NCBI GenBank assembly: GCA_030068075.1
Contig: CM057826.1
Location: forward strand, 108,293,746 to 108,357,745
Source: Paguma larvata
Lineage: Eukaryota > Chordata > Mammalia > Carnivora > Viverridae
Direction: 5' to 3'
Length of the DNA stretch: 64,000 bases
Part shown: piece after piece, positions 32,692 through 43,613 of the stretch
How positions within the stretch are numbered: the first letter of the stretch is position 1
Layout of the letters: the number at the start of each line of letters is the position of its first letter
Position numbers and translations under genes: made by a program
The notes under the pieces: model-generated
Databases searched by the model: none
Seen by the model: only the letters and a program-made list of their open reading frames with translations
Told to the model about the DNA's origin: nothing

Positions 32692-33533
32692 TCTTTTCTT
32701 CTTAAGTTTTTCTTTAAATTCCGGTTAACACAGTGTAATATTAGTATCAAGGGTACAATATAGTGATTCAACACTTCCATAAAACAAGTGATGCTGTCAT
32801 CACAGCAGAACACTCCTTAATCCCTATCACCTATTTAACCCACTCCCCACCCACTTCTCCTCTAGTAACTAACAGTTAGTTCTCTATAGTTAAGAGCCTG
32901 TTTCTTGGTTTGCCTCCCTCTTTCTCTTTCTTTCTCTTTTTTCCCATTTGTTTTGTTTCTTAAATTCCACACAAGAGTGAAATCATATGGTATTTGTCTT
33001 TCCTGACTGACTTATTTCACTTAACATAATACTCTCTAGCTTCATCCATGTCATTTTAAATGGCAAGATTTCATTCTTTGTTATGGCTGAGTAATATTCC
33101 ATTATTAATATATTATATGAATATATATAATTCATTCATCAGTCAATGAGCTGTTTCCATAATTTGGCTATTGTAGATAATGCTGCTATAAACATGGGGT
33201 TCCATATATCTCTTTGAATCAGTGTTTTTGTATTCTTTGGGTAAGACCTAGTAGTGCATTTGCTGGATTGTAGGATAGTCCTATTTTTAACTTTTTCAAA
33301 AAACTCTATACTGTTTTCCATAATGGCTGCACCAGTTTGCAACCGCATCCACAGTTCAAGAGGGTTCCTTTTTCTCCACACTCTTGCCAACACTTGTTTC
33401 TTGAATTTTTTTATTTTAGCCATTATGCATTCTGACAGGTGTGAATAACTCATTGTGATTTTGATTTCTAATTCCCTGATGATCAGTGAGGTTGAGCTTC
33501 TTTTCATGTGTCTGTCATCTATAAGTCTTCTTT
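32692..33533 (-). mobile_element. 5'-truncated L1 insertion with target-site duplication
   Basis: On the minus strand, 33530 down to about 33130 encodes the L1 ORF2 C-terminal region, then the 3' UTR follows to 32692. An uninterrupted 122-codon frame (33139-33507) covers the LIIRELEIK and IAALSTIAKLW segments typical of L1 ORF2 ends. The duplication CTTACCCTTCCAT lies at 32679-32691 and 33534-33546. About 840 bp survive, the usual result of incomplete target-primed reverse transcription. The 3' end resembles the carnivore L1 family ('ggttaacacagtgtaatatt'). Confidence 0.9.
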
Positions 33534-33599
33534 CTTACCCTTCCATCCTTAATTGCTTCAGTATTTCTTTTGTCCCACAGTTTTTATTCAAGCAAATAT

Positions 33600-33770
33600 A
33601 GAAGAAAAAGGAAGAACTTCAGAGTTCATCCAATCCAACTGGTTAGATAAAAACACTAAAACCAAGACCAAAATGGACTTGCCCAAAGTGAAAAACTGGT
33701 TAATATCTTAGTCAAGATGAACACACAAGTCTCCTGACTTTTAATATATTGTTACCTCCATTCTAAATTA
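33600..33770 (-). mobile_element. MIR- or L3-type ancient repeat
   Basis: 'CAGAGTTCATCCAATCCAAC', 'AAAACACTAAAACCAAGACC', 'GGACTTGCCCAAAGTG' and 'CACACAAGTCTCCTGACTTT' follow the mammalian pattern 'gatcatctagtccaac ... gaggaaactgagg ... gacttgcccaagg ... aggtctcctgactcc'. Confidence 0.45.
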
Positions 33771-35169
33771 TTCTCTCTCCTTATTTTTCCTCTTAAAAAA
33801 AAAGCATTGAAAACTTAACATGACTTTTTCCAGACAAGATCCAATCAATACCACAGAGGGTACCCACTTGAGTCTATATACCCTGTAATTTCTCCTCCCC
33901 TCTCTTTTCTTTCTCTCTGTAAATCCACACTTTTTAATGAATCATTCAGCCACAAGGAGAAGCATAGAAGTAGGATTCTAATTCTAATCCCTGTCATGCA
34001 GCATTCACAAACACTTTGAAACCCTTCCCAAGTCCATTACTAGCATGCTGTCCCCTCCACCACCCTCCCCCCCCCCATAGGGACTTGGAGTTGCTCTGGA
34101 CTCTCACAGGAGCTGGGCAGGAACCAGTGAAGGAGAAAATGTCTCACCACCCTGAAACCAGCCAACAAATACCAGACCGCCTGCTGGTGCCTCCCACCTA
34201 AATACACATCACCCCACACCACCCACACCATAAAACCAGAGTTGGAGCCAAAGGCCAGGTAAGGAAATAAGAACTACTTTGTGAAAAGAACTGTGTTTAG
34301 TATTTTAATGGTTTATGACTGTATGTGGCTGAAAAAAAAGCTCTAATTCTTAAGCTATAAGTGTTTGGGATATGCCTGATAACTTCATACTTGGTTTATG
34401 TACTGCATTCTGTGGCTTCTTCAAAAAGAGGAAAATCTATATTTAGGCTGAGATTTCATATGATGCTGTATATTAAGAAACTTAGAAAATGCCCATATTA
34501 TCAGTGGTTAAGGAAGGAGGGGAAGGAGGACAATGGAGAATAGTCCCAAATTTTTGTACCTTCTTTATGTACCTTACTTACATAAGAATGCATGTTCCGG
34601 GCTACCAGCTGGAACCGGAAATAGTACTTCCTTCACCACCTCCTCATGGTTGCCAGGTTGCCAGGTTGCAGGGATCACCCTCCTATGTACCACACCCACA
34701 CTCTTCTGTTCCTCCACACCTCTAGTGCACTTAGCATCGACTCTTCATCACTGTAGTCTAGCACTGTTTGATGACAAGGTCTGTCTTGCTGAAGTGGTAA
34801 TAGGGGGATACCCCTCTACATAAGGCTTTCTTTTCCTTACTCCCCCATGCCTCCTACAGCCCCACCCTTCCTGAAGGTCTGTTTTTAAAAACCTGTGACA
34901 GTCTCTAATTGTGGGTTTAAGTTGGGAGAAGTCCATATTTCTCAGCTCTAATAAAGATTGGGAAGAGGAGCCTGCAAGTAGAGGGGCTCCCATTTCAAAA
35001 GCTATTCTGCGTGATGACTGAGTACCATGAAGATGTGAGAAATAATTTCCAGGTATGTCATCACCGAATCACTTGTGCCGGTAGTGGACTGTGACCCAGG
35101 CAATGACTATAACAACCATGCACATGTCCTTGTGTGGCAAAATGTTTTGAAAGCATGGTTCCATTGGTA
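33771..35169. other. Unassigned stretch with an exon-like segment
   Basis: It contains a C-run at 34066-34076, an exon-like segment at 34081-34258 (listed separately) and a GCCAGGTT triplicate at about 34649-34675. Several overlapping short frames lie at 34489-34993 on both strands. No protein family was recognised. Confidence 0.4.
34081..34258 (+). other. Exon-like segment bounded by good splice signals
   Basis: The left side has a long pyrimidine tract (CCTCCACCACCCTCCCC... to CATAG) ending in AG at 34080. The right side has CAG|GTAAGG at 34256-34264. The 178 bases between are more GC-rich than the flanks. The plus frame 34016-34201 stops before the donor, so a non-coding or UTR exon is more plausible than a coding one. 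This is inference from motifs only. Chance matches are common in 64 kb. Confidence 0.2.
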
Positions 35170-35900
35170 TTTTGCATCCAGTGTTGCTGTTGAGAAGTCA
35201 ATGCCATTTGTATTCATTAACCTTTGTATGTAATCTTTTCCCCTTTCTAATTTGTCAAAAAATATTCTACTTCTCTTTATTTCCAATTTTCTGAAATTTT
35301 ACAATTTTTAAAGTAGAACTTTACCTTCCAACCCTTCTACTCAACTTTACCTTCCAACCTTTCTACTGAATTACTTGAGCCATCATATTTTTTTATTTAA
35401 AACTGTTCTTTTATTCCTAAATATCCCTTTTGATAGCCTATTGTTCATGGATATAATAATCTCTTATTTCTTGGAGGACTTTAAAAGATTTGACTCTTTG
35501 TTTTCTTCATCTGTTATTTCTTTTGCTTGCTTTGTTCTTTTATAATTATCCTAAAGATTTTTCTCTACCTGCTAATTTTGGGTTGTCCATTCAAACTCTG
35601 ACTCTTTAAGCAGGAATACTGAGGCTTTGCCCTGCTCCCTTGAGATGGCTTTTTACTGACTATTGTGGGGTGGGGAGGTTTCAGGGTGAGGCCTACCTCT
35701 GTGAGACTTTGCCTGAGAAGTCCTTGCTTCATTTTCTCCTCTTACTGGTCTGCTACCCCGACTCCTTTATTTGTCTCCCAGGGAAGCACTTTTTTCAAGA
35801 ACAAATAATGTACAAGTACTTGTCCCAGGATCTGCTTCTGGAGGAACCCATGCTAAGACAACGTCTAAAGCCCTTGCTTTCTTAATTACAATGTTATACT
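35170..35900. mobile_element. Possible ancient L1-related fragment
   Basis: 'TGTTGCTGTTGAGAAGTCAA', 'CCTTTGTATGTAATCTTTTC' and the T-rich continuation loosely follow a degenerate L1-type repeat ('ctgctgagaagtcagctg ... ttgtatgtaatctgtcc'). The later part (35560-35880) has an 81-codon plus frame without known features. A weak assignment. Confidence 0.3.
35317..35368. repeat. 26-bp tandem duplication
   Basis: Two copies of an AACTTTACCTTCCAACC-beginning 26-mer, at 35317-35342 and 35343-35368, differ at two positions. A local replication-slippage product. Confidence 0.9.
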
Positions 35901-38475
35901 TCTAGAAGAGTCAGGCTCTATCCCTGTGCATAGTGCCAATACAGTACATACCTAATACATGTTTGTTAAATAAATTGTTTTACAATACATTCTAAGAAAC
36001 ACAGTCCATTTTAATAACATAGATGGAAACCTGTTTACTTTTTTATATTGATAGTTGATGTTAATGCTTAAGACACATAATTGTCAGTGAATTTCAAAAA
36101 TTAATATGCTTATGAAAAGGAAGATAGAACCTAAAATTGTCTGTCAAAACTTAATTGTTATCATATTAAAATCAGAGTGATAAATAGTAAGTCAAAATTT
36201 GGCAGCAGGGATAAAATCTAAAGTACCTAAATAGCTAAAATTTGTTCCATCTTATAAATGTCAAAACAGTGAACATTACCACTGTGAAATTGCATGAATT
36301 TCATAAATTTGAAATTTTTGAGAAATTCTTTAAAACACACTCTCTTGGGTTCTCCAAAATTTGTAGCAACACACCCATACACACGTATACATATCCCCAG
36401 GACATTTCCTTTCTCTTCCCTCGGCAGCACAGACATCAGGGGAAAGAAAAAACAAAACAAAAACCAAGACAAAAACCTTGAGAATTGACAAAGGCTACTT
36501 AGAGTTAATTTCAATGGATTCTCAGAAGTTAGCTAGAGCTTTGCCTGGGACAAACGCCAACATTAAAAAAAAAAAAATGTTGGTGACTTTAACCTGGGCT
36601 TAAGAGATACCAATTGGACCAAGTATCACATGGGTGCGAATAAGCCACAAGCAAGATTAGGTTAACCTTGGGGAAAAAAACAATAGAAACAATATACTTA
36701 TTTTTTTTCCAAGAAGAGAGAATCAACCTTACAGAATAGACCCTAACCACATGAATGGATAGCTGTTATAAAGTGGCCTAGAAAGAAAGGGCCTGCACTC
36801 CAAAGAAAATTGCTCAACCACAGAGCCAGAGGACATGGAAGTTATGACCTCTGATGTCTCTGGTGGGCCTGAGAGGGCCCAGGCCTCTGCTGTGATCTCC
36901 AGGCCACAGCATGCCTTCCTCCAACCTACCCTAAAAAAAGCTGCTGTGATCAGGCAGAGCTCTCCGTTTAGTTGCTGGGAGGCAAACCTTCCTACACCTG
37001 TGCGCAGCCTCAGGTGCTGCTTCCAAATCATCCTCAATCTATTCCCTATGCCCAGCCTGACCCTATGGACAGACACGTTCCTAGGTCTCCTACCCATTCT
37101 ATGCCTTCTATCACTGGCCTCTGCCTGGGACTCCAGCCTGTCTGGCCCAAATGACTATGATGAGTTCCTCCTCTATGTTCTGTCCTTTGTATCCCTTTTT
37201 GTCCCTTAGCCACTATGACCTATTGCTGGTAAAATATTAGGAATCATCATAGATTTTGATAGAGAAATGCCTCCTATCCTCAACAAGGAACAACTGTTTG
37301 CAAGGAGCTTAACCCAAAATAGTGGAATTGGGGGGGAAGGACAAGGTATTTCATGATACCTAAAGCAGACAGGATTAGAACGAGTGATAGGAACTGAGGA
37401 AGTTTTACTTTTCAAATCCATGGGCCTGAGTGCTTTTTACCTCACATTTTCTCTTTAGCCAACTCTCTGTGCTTCGGCAAACATTAGCAGACCCAAACCC
37501 ATCTTCATATGCCTTCTCAACGCACATGCCTAATGAAAAGCTATGTGTCCCAATTTCATGTTCTTGAGAGAGTGAATTTAATGAATCCATCCAGTAAAAA
37601 TAACTTATGGTGATAAGGAAAGGACTAAGTAGCACCCGTGGCTGCTTCCCCTGGTGCCACAAGAGACACAGTCCTAGAGGGTGGGAAGGAATGGTAAACA
37701 TCTCAGTACACCTTGTACCCTAGAGGCCTAGAGAATGAGTCATGCTGGAAATCTGTTTTTCAGAGGGCAGAAATTTTATATAAGCACCAAATTATGTATT
37801 ATTGTCATCATATTTATTGAGAATCTTTTAAAAATGTATTTTAAACTTCTCTACCTTCCTAATCAGTATGCTGTAGGCAGCTAAACCTTTCTCTTATGAC
37901 TCATCCATCCTTATCACCATTATGTATTGTATTCTGCAAAACAGAAAGAGCCTGAGTTCCTTTTGAGGGAGGCCTGTGGGCTATTTTCATCCACATAAAA
38001 TGGCACAGGTTTATTGTAATCAGGAGTGGTTTATCTGTCAGCAACAGCTTCCTCTTGGTCTCAGTGTACCTATTTCTAAAAGCCCTTCTTCCCATGTTTA
38101 ATTTCCATAGTTATAATCCCTGTGGCTTTGCAAATTAAATTACTCAGGCTATTTGTCACAATCCATTAGGTTGCAAGGACAGTCATATACACAGGTTCCT
38201 CAGTTAATGGAGGATGATATAAAAGCACACCAAAAAAAAAAAAGTTAAGAAGGCTCAGCATTCCCAATTCCAGCTCCCAAGGGAAACTAGAATATTGTCC
38301 AGGGTTCGTGGGCCAGCTCTTCTAACCCAGTTACCATATTTTCTGTGGGGGAGGAAAAGTGGGTGTTCACATAATAGGTAGGATCAAACTATGGATCCCC
38401 TTAGGGCAGTCATCACCAGGTAAAAGGATTTGGAATGTTCAGATGCAGCCTGTTATACCTCAATAATGTATTCTG
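35901..38475. other. Unassigned stretch with opposed open frames
   Basis: A relatively GC-rich block at 36729-37209 has a 124-codon plus frame (36835-37209) and a 122-codon minus frame (36729-37097) over each other. Neither shows a recognisable domain. A small inverted repeat, CCAACATT / AATGTTGG, brackets an A-run at about 36558-36584. No repeat family was named elsewhere in the stretch. Confidence 0.4.
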
Positions 38476-38479
38476 TTGA

Positions 38480-38605
38480 ATTTTAATGTGCACACAAATT
38501 AGTTAAGGCTCTTATTAAATTACAGACTTGGATTGTGATGTGGGTGGGGCCTGACTGCCTACATGCTCAACAAACTTCCAAGTGATGCCTATATCATAGG
38601 CAACC
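38480..38605 (+). mobile_element. MER5A-like hAT DNA transposon fragment
   Basis: 'TTTTAATGTGCACACAAATT', 'GGCTCTTATTAAATTACAGA', 'GTGGGTGGGGCCTGACTGC', 'CTCAACAAACTTCCAAGTGA' and 'TGCCTATATC' follow the central and 3' part of MER5A ('gtctggggtggggcctgag ... taacaagctcccaggtgatgc'). MER5A is a short non-autonomous hAT-Charlie element. Confidence 0.7.
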
Positions 38606-39285
38606 CAAGTAGCAAGACTGTTAGATGTGTTGAGTTGTGGTCTATTAGTGATCAATACCACCTCTGTCCTGCATCCCTTGTGAAAACTTGAGGAGTCCAG
38701 GCTAGAGGCTTGGACTACTAAGATTTTGGATACTCCTGCCAGACTGACCTGCTGAATATCCCTTTGGACCTACTTCCTAAAACTCTTCAAATGGAGTGAG
38801 TCATATGTTTGCCACTACACTACTAAGTAAGCTTGGAGAAGAACACACACATGCAGTCTAAGAATGGTGCCAATGCTCTGCCAGGACATCCCATCAGACA
38901 TCAGCCTTCACCACCTTAATTCAAGCTCTTCCCCCAATTATGTTGTCCCAATTCTTTTCCCCCTTTACTCCAATCTATTCCCGCTTCTCCCCATTTCTTC
39001 TCGTACATAGCTTCCATTGCCCCACATTTCCTCCCCACTTCTCTTGGTGTGAATCTGAACTTCTACAACCCTTTATGTCTCTGTCCCTTTCTCTGCCTCA
39101 CTTTTAAACTCTCCAACACAAAGAATCTGACCACATTTCCTAATCGCTACCCAGCTAGGGCCATTCTGTCTGAACAGAGATATCACACCAGACCACATCA
39201 TAAGTCATTGGTCGTCTATGGATAGCTGACTTTGCCTCTAGTTCTAGTGTGTAGATAAGGCCCGACCAGTTGTGGCCAGCACCAA
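38606..39285. other. Unassigned stretch, pyrimidine-rich
   Basis: A C/T-rich interval at about 38880-39130. No gene or firm repeat assignment. Confidence 0.4.
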
Positions 39286-39287
39286 AC

Positions 39288-39470
39288 AGCATTGTAGAAA
39301 GAGCCCAGGTTTGGAAAACAGAAGGCCTGGTTTGGTAGCCCAGTTATGTCATTTCCTGTGAGCTCTTGAGCAATTTACTGAACATTCCTAGGTCTATATT
39401 AATTTACAAAATGGAAATAATAACAGTTGCTATTATTACAAGGACTAAAATGACATTTCTATAACGCACC
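39288..39470 (+). mobile_element. MIR SINE
   Basis: 'ATTGTAGAAAGAGCCCAGGT', 'TTGGAAAACAGAAGGCCTGG', 'GAGCTCTTGAGCAATTTACT', 'TTTACAAAATGGAAATAATA' and 'CAAGGACTAAAATGACA' give a near full-length plus-strand MIR. Confidence 0.68.
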
Positions 39471-39473
39471 ATC

Positions 39474-39885
39474 ATGGTTTTTTGATGTGGCAACTTGGCT
39501 AGGCTGAACTACAGTCCCTTCTTACTTAATCAGTCTTAACCTAGGTGCTGCTATGAAGGGATTTTCCAGATATAGTAAAGTCCCTAATCAGTTGACTTTA
39601 AGTTGTGGAGATTATCCTGTGTGGGCCTCAATTAATCAGTTGGAAGTCACTACATCCTGAGTAGATGGACTTAATTAATTGGCAGGCCTTAAAGGGAAAC
39701 TTAGGTTTTCCATGGTTGGGTGAGGTGGCAGGGAGAATATGAGAGAGATCGCTACCTGTGGACAGAAACTTCCACCCAGGCCTGCAGGTTCCAACCTTCT
39801 CATGATCTTCCCTTACTGACTGCTGGCCCCATGGACTTAGCCCCCACAATCACATAAGCCAATTCCCTGGAACATAACAGTAAAG
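39474..39885 (+). mobile_element. Ancient LTR-like repeat, same family as 3535-3925
   Basis: 'GATGTGGCAACTTGGCTAGG', 'GCTGCTATGAAGGGATTTTC', 'AAAGTCCCTAATCAGTTGAC', 'GTGTGGGCCTCAATTAATCA' and 'ACATAAGCCAATTCCCTGGA' follow the same high-copy eutherian repeat as near 3.5 kb. It is more diverged and has an extra internal segment. Confidence 0.6.
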
Positions 39886-40790
39886 CACTCAGCAGATTAC
39901 ATCCATTGTATTCGTTACTAGCTATGCATTAGGAATCACTGGCAGCTGCTTCTCTGGAGTGGGCTGTGGGTATGGTAAGCTCCCAGGATGTCCTATCCTG
40001 AGCTATACATTCGGTTTCTAAGAATTGTAGGTTAAAAAAAATTGGCTCTGACACAGGACCAAAGGGCATATCTATTGATAAAACCCATTCTATGTTTGTG
40101 TCTATCTACTTCTTGGTTCTTGAGCTCATCTGGAATAGGCAAGATTTCTAGAAAGTAGCAGTGGTGCTACTGTATTTTAAAAGTTGAGAGAATTTTTTCA
40201 ATATACGTGTCAGGTATTTAACATTATTAAGATTGTTCTGAAAGGGTAGTTGTAAATGAAAAAAAATCAGAATCTTCTTTGGAAATCCTCTCACCTCCTT
40301 TGATTTAACCATGCCAGACATCTCTTATTTGCCCCTCACCCATTCTCCTAACTTGTCTCCTCTGAAATAGCACCCTGCTTATGAGGGAATTACCTCTCCC
40401 ACATCCCCTGAGACTAGGAGAAAGATGTTAACAATGAGACTTCACATGCGGCCCCAAGAATAGACACAAGAGTTGACTCAAGCAATGATTCTGCATCTCC
40501 CAAGACAGGGGATGCGAGGTGGACACATCACTCAAAAGAGCCAGATAAGAACTCTCTCTTGTCATATATGGACCCTATAAAAAACAGAATCTCTCACCTG
40601 AATCATGAGCCATAAGGATGTGAGCTTATCATTACCTAAAAGTATCTCCTATACTGTGTGCAGAGAGCTGTTTTGAGGACAGAACAAAACAAAATAAATT
40701 TGGACTTGGAAAGCTAAGGTGAAAAACAGAGAATAACATGGTGCTTATGAGTGCCAGGATATAGCCCTGCCGGAAACTGTGTCCTCCTTC
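39886..40790. other. Unassigned stretch, no gene seen
   Basis: Nothing recognised. Confidence 0.4.
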
Positions 40791-40792
40791 AT

Positions 40793-41250
40793 TAGTTATC
40801 TATCACTGCATGACAAATTACTCCAAAGCCTAGCAACTCAAAACAATATGTTATTTCCCACTGTTCCTGCGAGTCAGGAACCTGAGAGTGGTTTATCTGG
40901 TTGGTTCTGGCTCAGGATACCTGACGTGGCTATAGTCCAGTGATGGGTCAGGCTGCAGATTTGTCTGGGGCTAGAGGATCTACTTCAAAGATGGTCATTG
41001 GCATAAAGGCCTTGGTTCATTGCCAAATGGGTCTTTCCACAGGGTTGTCTGAATAGCCTCATGACATGATTCCCGCAGAGTGAGTGATTCCAGTGCTCTT
41101 GAGAGTGAAAGCAAATAAGGGGTCACAGTCCAAAACCACACACAGTACTGCCACTGTATTCTTTTCACTAGAAAAAGCCATTAATTCAGCCCATGCTCAA
41201 GGAGAGGGGGATTACGTTCATTGTACACAAAGCACATGTGAACTTTTAAA
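40793..41250 (+). mobile_element. Ancient eutherian interspersed repeat (LTR-like)
   Basis: 'CATTAGTTATCTATCACTGC', 'ATGACAAATTACTCCAAAGC', 'CTCAAAACAATATGTTATTT', 'TTGGTTCTGGCTCAGGATAC', 'GGGTCTTTCCACAGGG' and 'CTCATGACATGATTCCC' match a very common repeat ('attagctatctattgctgcataacaaattacccc ... ggcctctccatagggctgc'). The family name is uncertain. A 100-codon plus frame (41084-41386) begins within it. Confidence 0.6.
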
Positions 41251-42920
41251 ATCACCAACCACTCCTGGATTTCCAAATTATATGACTCTGCAATCTCCAT
41301 TTCTCTTGAACTATATCAGACTGAATTTCTGCCACTTGCTGTTACTAGGTGGGGACTTGGCATCATCACACTCACTCCTTCTCTAGCTTCGACCTTGATT
41401 CCATATTCTAATAAGCAGAGCTTTCTCCAGTGGCTCAAATGCCATCTGATATAGTTATTCAGATATTCGCTCCCTACCTAGTTTTGCTGTGCCTAAACTC
41501 CAATGCTAATAACTGCCCAGAGGTCCGTTGCTCTAGGACTGAGGCACTATTTACTACACCCCAATTTCCTGAATGTCTACTTTCTACCTAGAACTACAAA
41601 GACCTGCTTGTTCAAGCTCCAGATACTTTGCTTTGGGATTTATTTCTGCTGTTTGCTATACATTCATGCTATGGCTTTATACCTACCTGGATTTTTTTCT
41701 CATTGCCAGCAATAAGGTCTATGACTTCCTACTGCCTTACTAGTGCCTGCCACTTCCTCAAGAATGATTATTTTCAGATTATAGTTCTAAAACCTTGACC
41801 CACCTCTTTGCATACCTATTTGATTTATAGGATACAATATTCTACAATTCTTTTCATAAGAAATCTATGTAACTTTACTTAATAAAACCCTGACTTGAGA
41901 AGAAAGTGACAAAGCATCTTGAAATTATTAATAAAGTCCAACTGCTAAAGAGTTGCAATGCATCCAGTATCAAAACAAGTATATGGCTACTTGACTCTTA
42001 AATTTAAAAGCCTCATTAGTAGGAACCAGAATACAATATAAAGTGACATGAATCAAAGGATGATAAATCTGGAAGCACAAGATATTACCAAGTGCAATGG
42101 TTTCCAATCTGGGACAAATGAATGTAGCAAAAACAGTCATTAAATATGTCCTAATATTTAAAAATGAAAATATTTGCTCACTTTTTTGTTCAAAAAAAAT
42201 CACAATATTTGGATACTGGAGTAACTAAAATGCCAGGGTCTTCGCTTTTGCATAGAATTTTATCAAATCTGTACAGTACTGTGTAGAACAGTAATAGAGT
42301 ACTGGCTCTCTTTGATTAGAAGCTTTGATTAGTTATGTATGAGACTGTTCACACTTATTCACATAGTCATAAGCCAGGAGGTCTCAGGACCTGAAATAAA
42401 TATATCCAATATATAACTGACTCTGGATTGAAAAAGACAGCAAGAGAGAGAGAAGTTAATGATCAGTAGCAGTCAACAATACCAAGGCATGGCTGCATTT
42501 AAACTTCATTTCTGAGAATGTATACCATCTTATCCAATAAGACATAATGATCAAGGCTTTAAAATGTGGACAAGACATTAAATGGAAAAATGTTGATGAC
42601 ATACGCAGAATTAGTCTATGATTTCTTAATGAATGCAATATATTATGATGACTTTTTAAAAATTCCAAACATAGGATTAATGAGAAAAAATTAATAGAAG
42701 GAATTGTTGGGGATGAATTTGTTGAAAAACGCTGATCACACATAAAGGAACTATTATCATCAGAGACAGGAAGAAATTGCCCCGATTTACACAAGTGGTA
42801 GGCTGAGCTAGGAACTACCTTTCGCTCGAGATATTTTCCTCTTAAACATGTTATATCTTCTTTTAGGATGAAGAAATGTAATTTGTACAGCCACATTTTA
42901 AGTATTCTGACTTTCCAACT
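41251..42920. other. Unassigned stretch, no gene seen
   Basis: A 155-codon minus frame (42456-42923) is the second longest in the window. Its product is rich in Ser, Leu, Phe and His with no domain I recognise, and its codons reflect the AT-rich background. I treat it as chance. Confidence 0.4.
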
Positions 42921-42924
42921 CATA

Positions 42925-43370
42925 TATATCCAACTGTGTACTTCATTTGAACTTCACAGGCATCTCAAACATAATAGACCTCAAATAGAACTCTTAAATC
43001 AGCCTCCAAAGTTGCTTCTTGACCATTTTCCCCATCCCATTCTATACATATTCCCCTAGATTCTCAAGACATAAATTTGAGAGTCCAGCATGATTCATTT
43101 CTCTCTCTCTCAACACTCACATTCAATTGCTAACAAGTCCTGACATTTCTAGCCTCAAATATATTTTGATATCATCTGCTTCTCTCCACCTTCACATCCA
43201 CCACAACTCAAGAAACCAATATCTCTTGCCTAGGACACTATAATGGCATCTTACCTTGTTTTCATTCTTCTCCCTTCCAACCTTGCCAATCACTCTACTT
43301 TTCATGCAGCAGGATAATTTTTTAAATACATCTAGGGATATAACATTTTTGTTCAAAAAATCTTTAAATA
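42925..43370 (+). mobile_element. L2 LINE fragment
   Basis: 'CTTCACAGGCATCTCAAACA', 'CAAATAGAACTCTTAAATCA', 'TTGCTAACAAGTCCTGACAT', 'TGCTTCTCTCCACCTTCAC' and 'CAGCAGGATAATTTTTTAAA' follow the L2 consensus 5' of its terminal region ('tcacaggcatctcaaactc ... tccacttctctccatctcc ... gcagccagagtgatctttt'). Confidence 0.62.
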
Positions 43371-43375
43371 GTTAT

Positions 43376-43613
43376 TTTCAAACCTAGGTTGCTCAACAGT
43401 GGCATTATTGACATTTTGGACCAGATAATTCTTTGTTATGAGGGGCTATCCTGTGCTCTGTAAGATGTTTAGCAGCATCCCTGATTTCTACCCACCAAAT
43501 GCCAGTAGCATCCATATATATGCATATATACATGCATATATACACAGCGGTGAAAACTTTTAAAAGTCCCAAAAAGTGTCCCGTGGGGGGAAAATCACCA
43601 CAGTTGAGAACCA
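43376..43613 (-). mobile_element. MER20 hAT DNA transposon
   Basis: 'TTGCTCAACAGTGGCATTAT', 'CAGATAATTCTTTGTTATGA', 'GATGTTTAGCAGCATCCCTG', 'CACCAAATGCCAGTAGCATC' and 'CCACAGTTGAGAACC' match MER20 (strand by my memory of the consensus). Both ends are close to complete. An AT-rich ATATATGCATATATACATGC-type microsatellite at about 43513-43545 replaces part of the middle. Confidence 0.82.

Noticed and set aside
33139..33507. 122-codon minus frame as a host gene
   Set aside because: It is the C-terminal region of L1 ORF2 in a truncated insertion.
42456..42923. 155-codon minus frame as a possible gene
   Set aside because: AT-driven composition, no recognisable motif, no splice or promoter context. 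Length is within chance for 64 kb.
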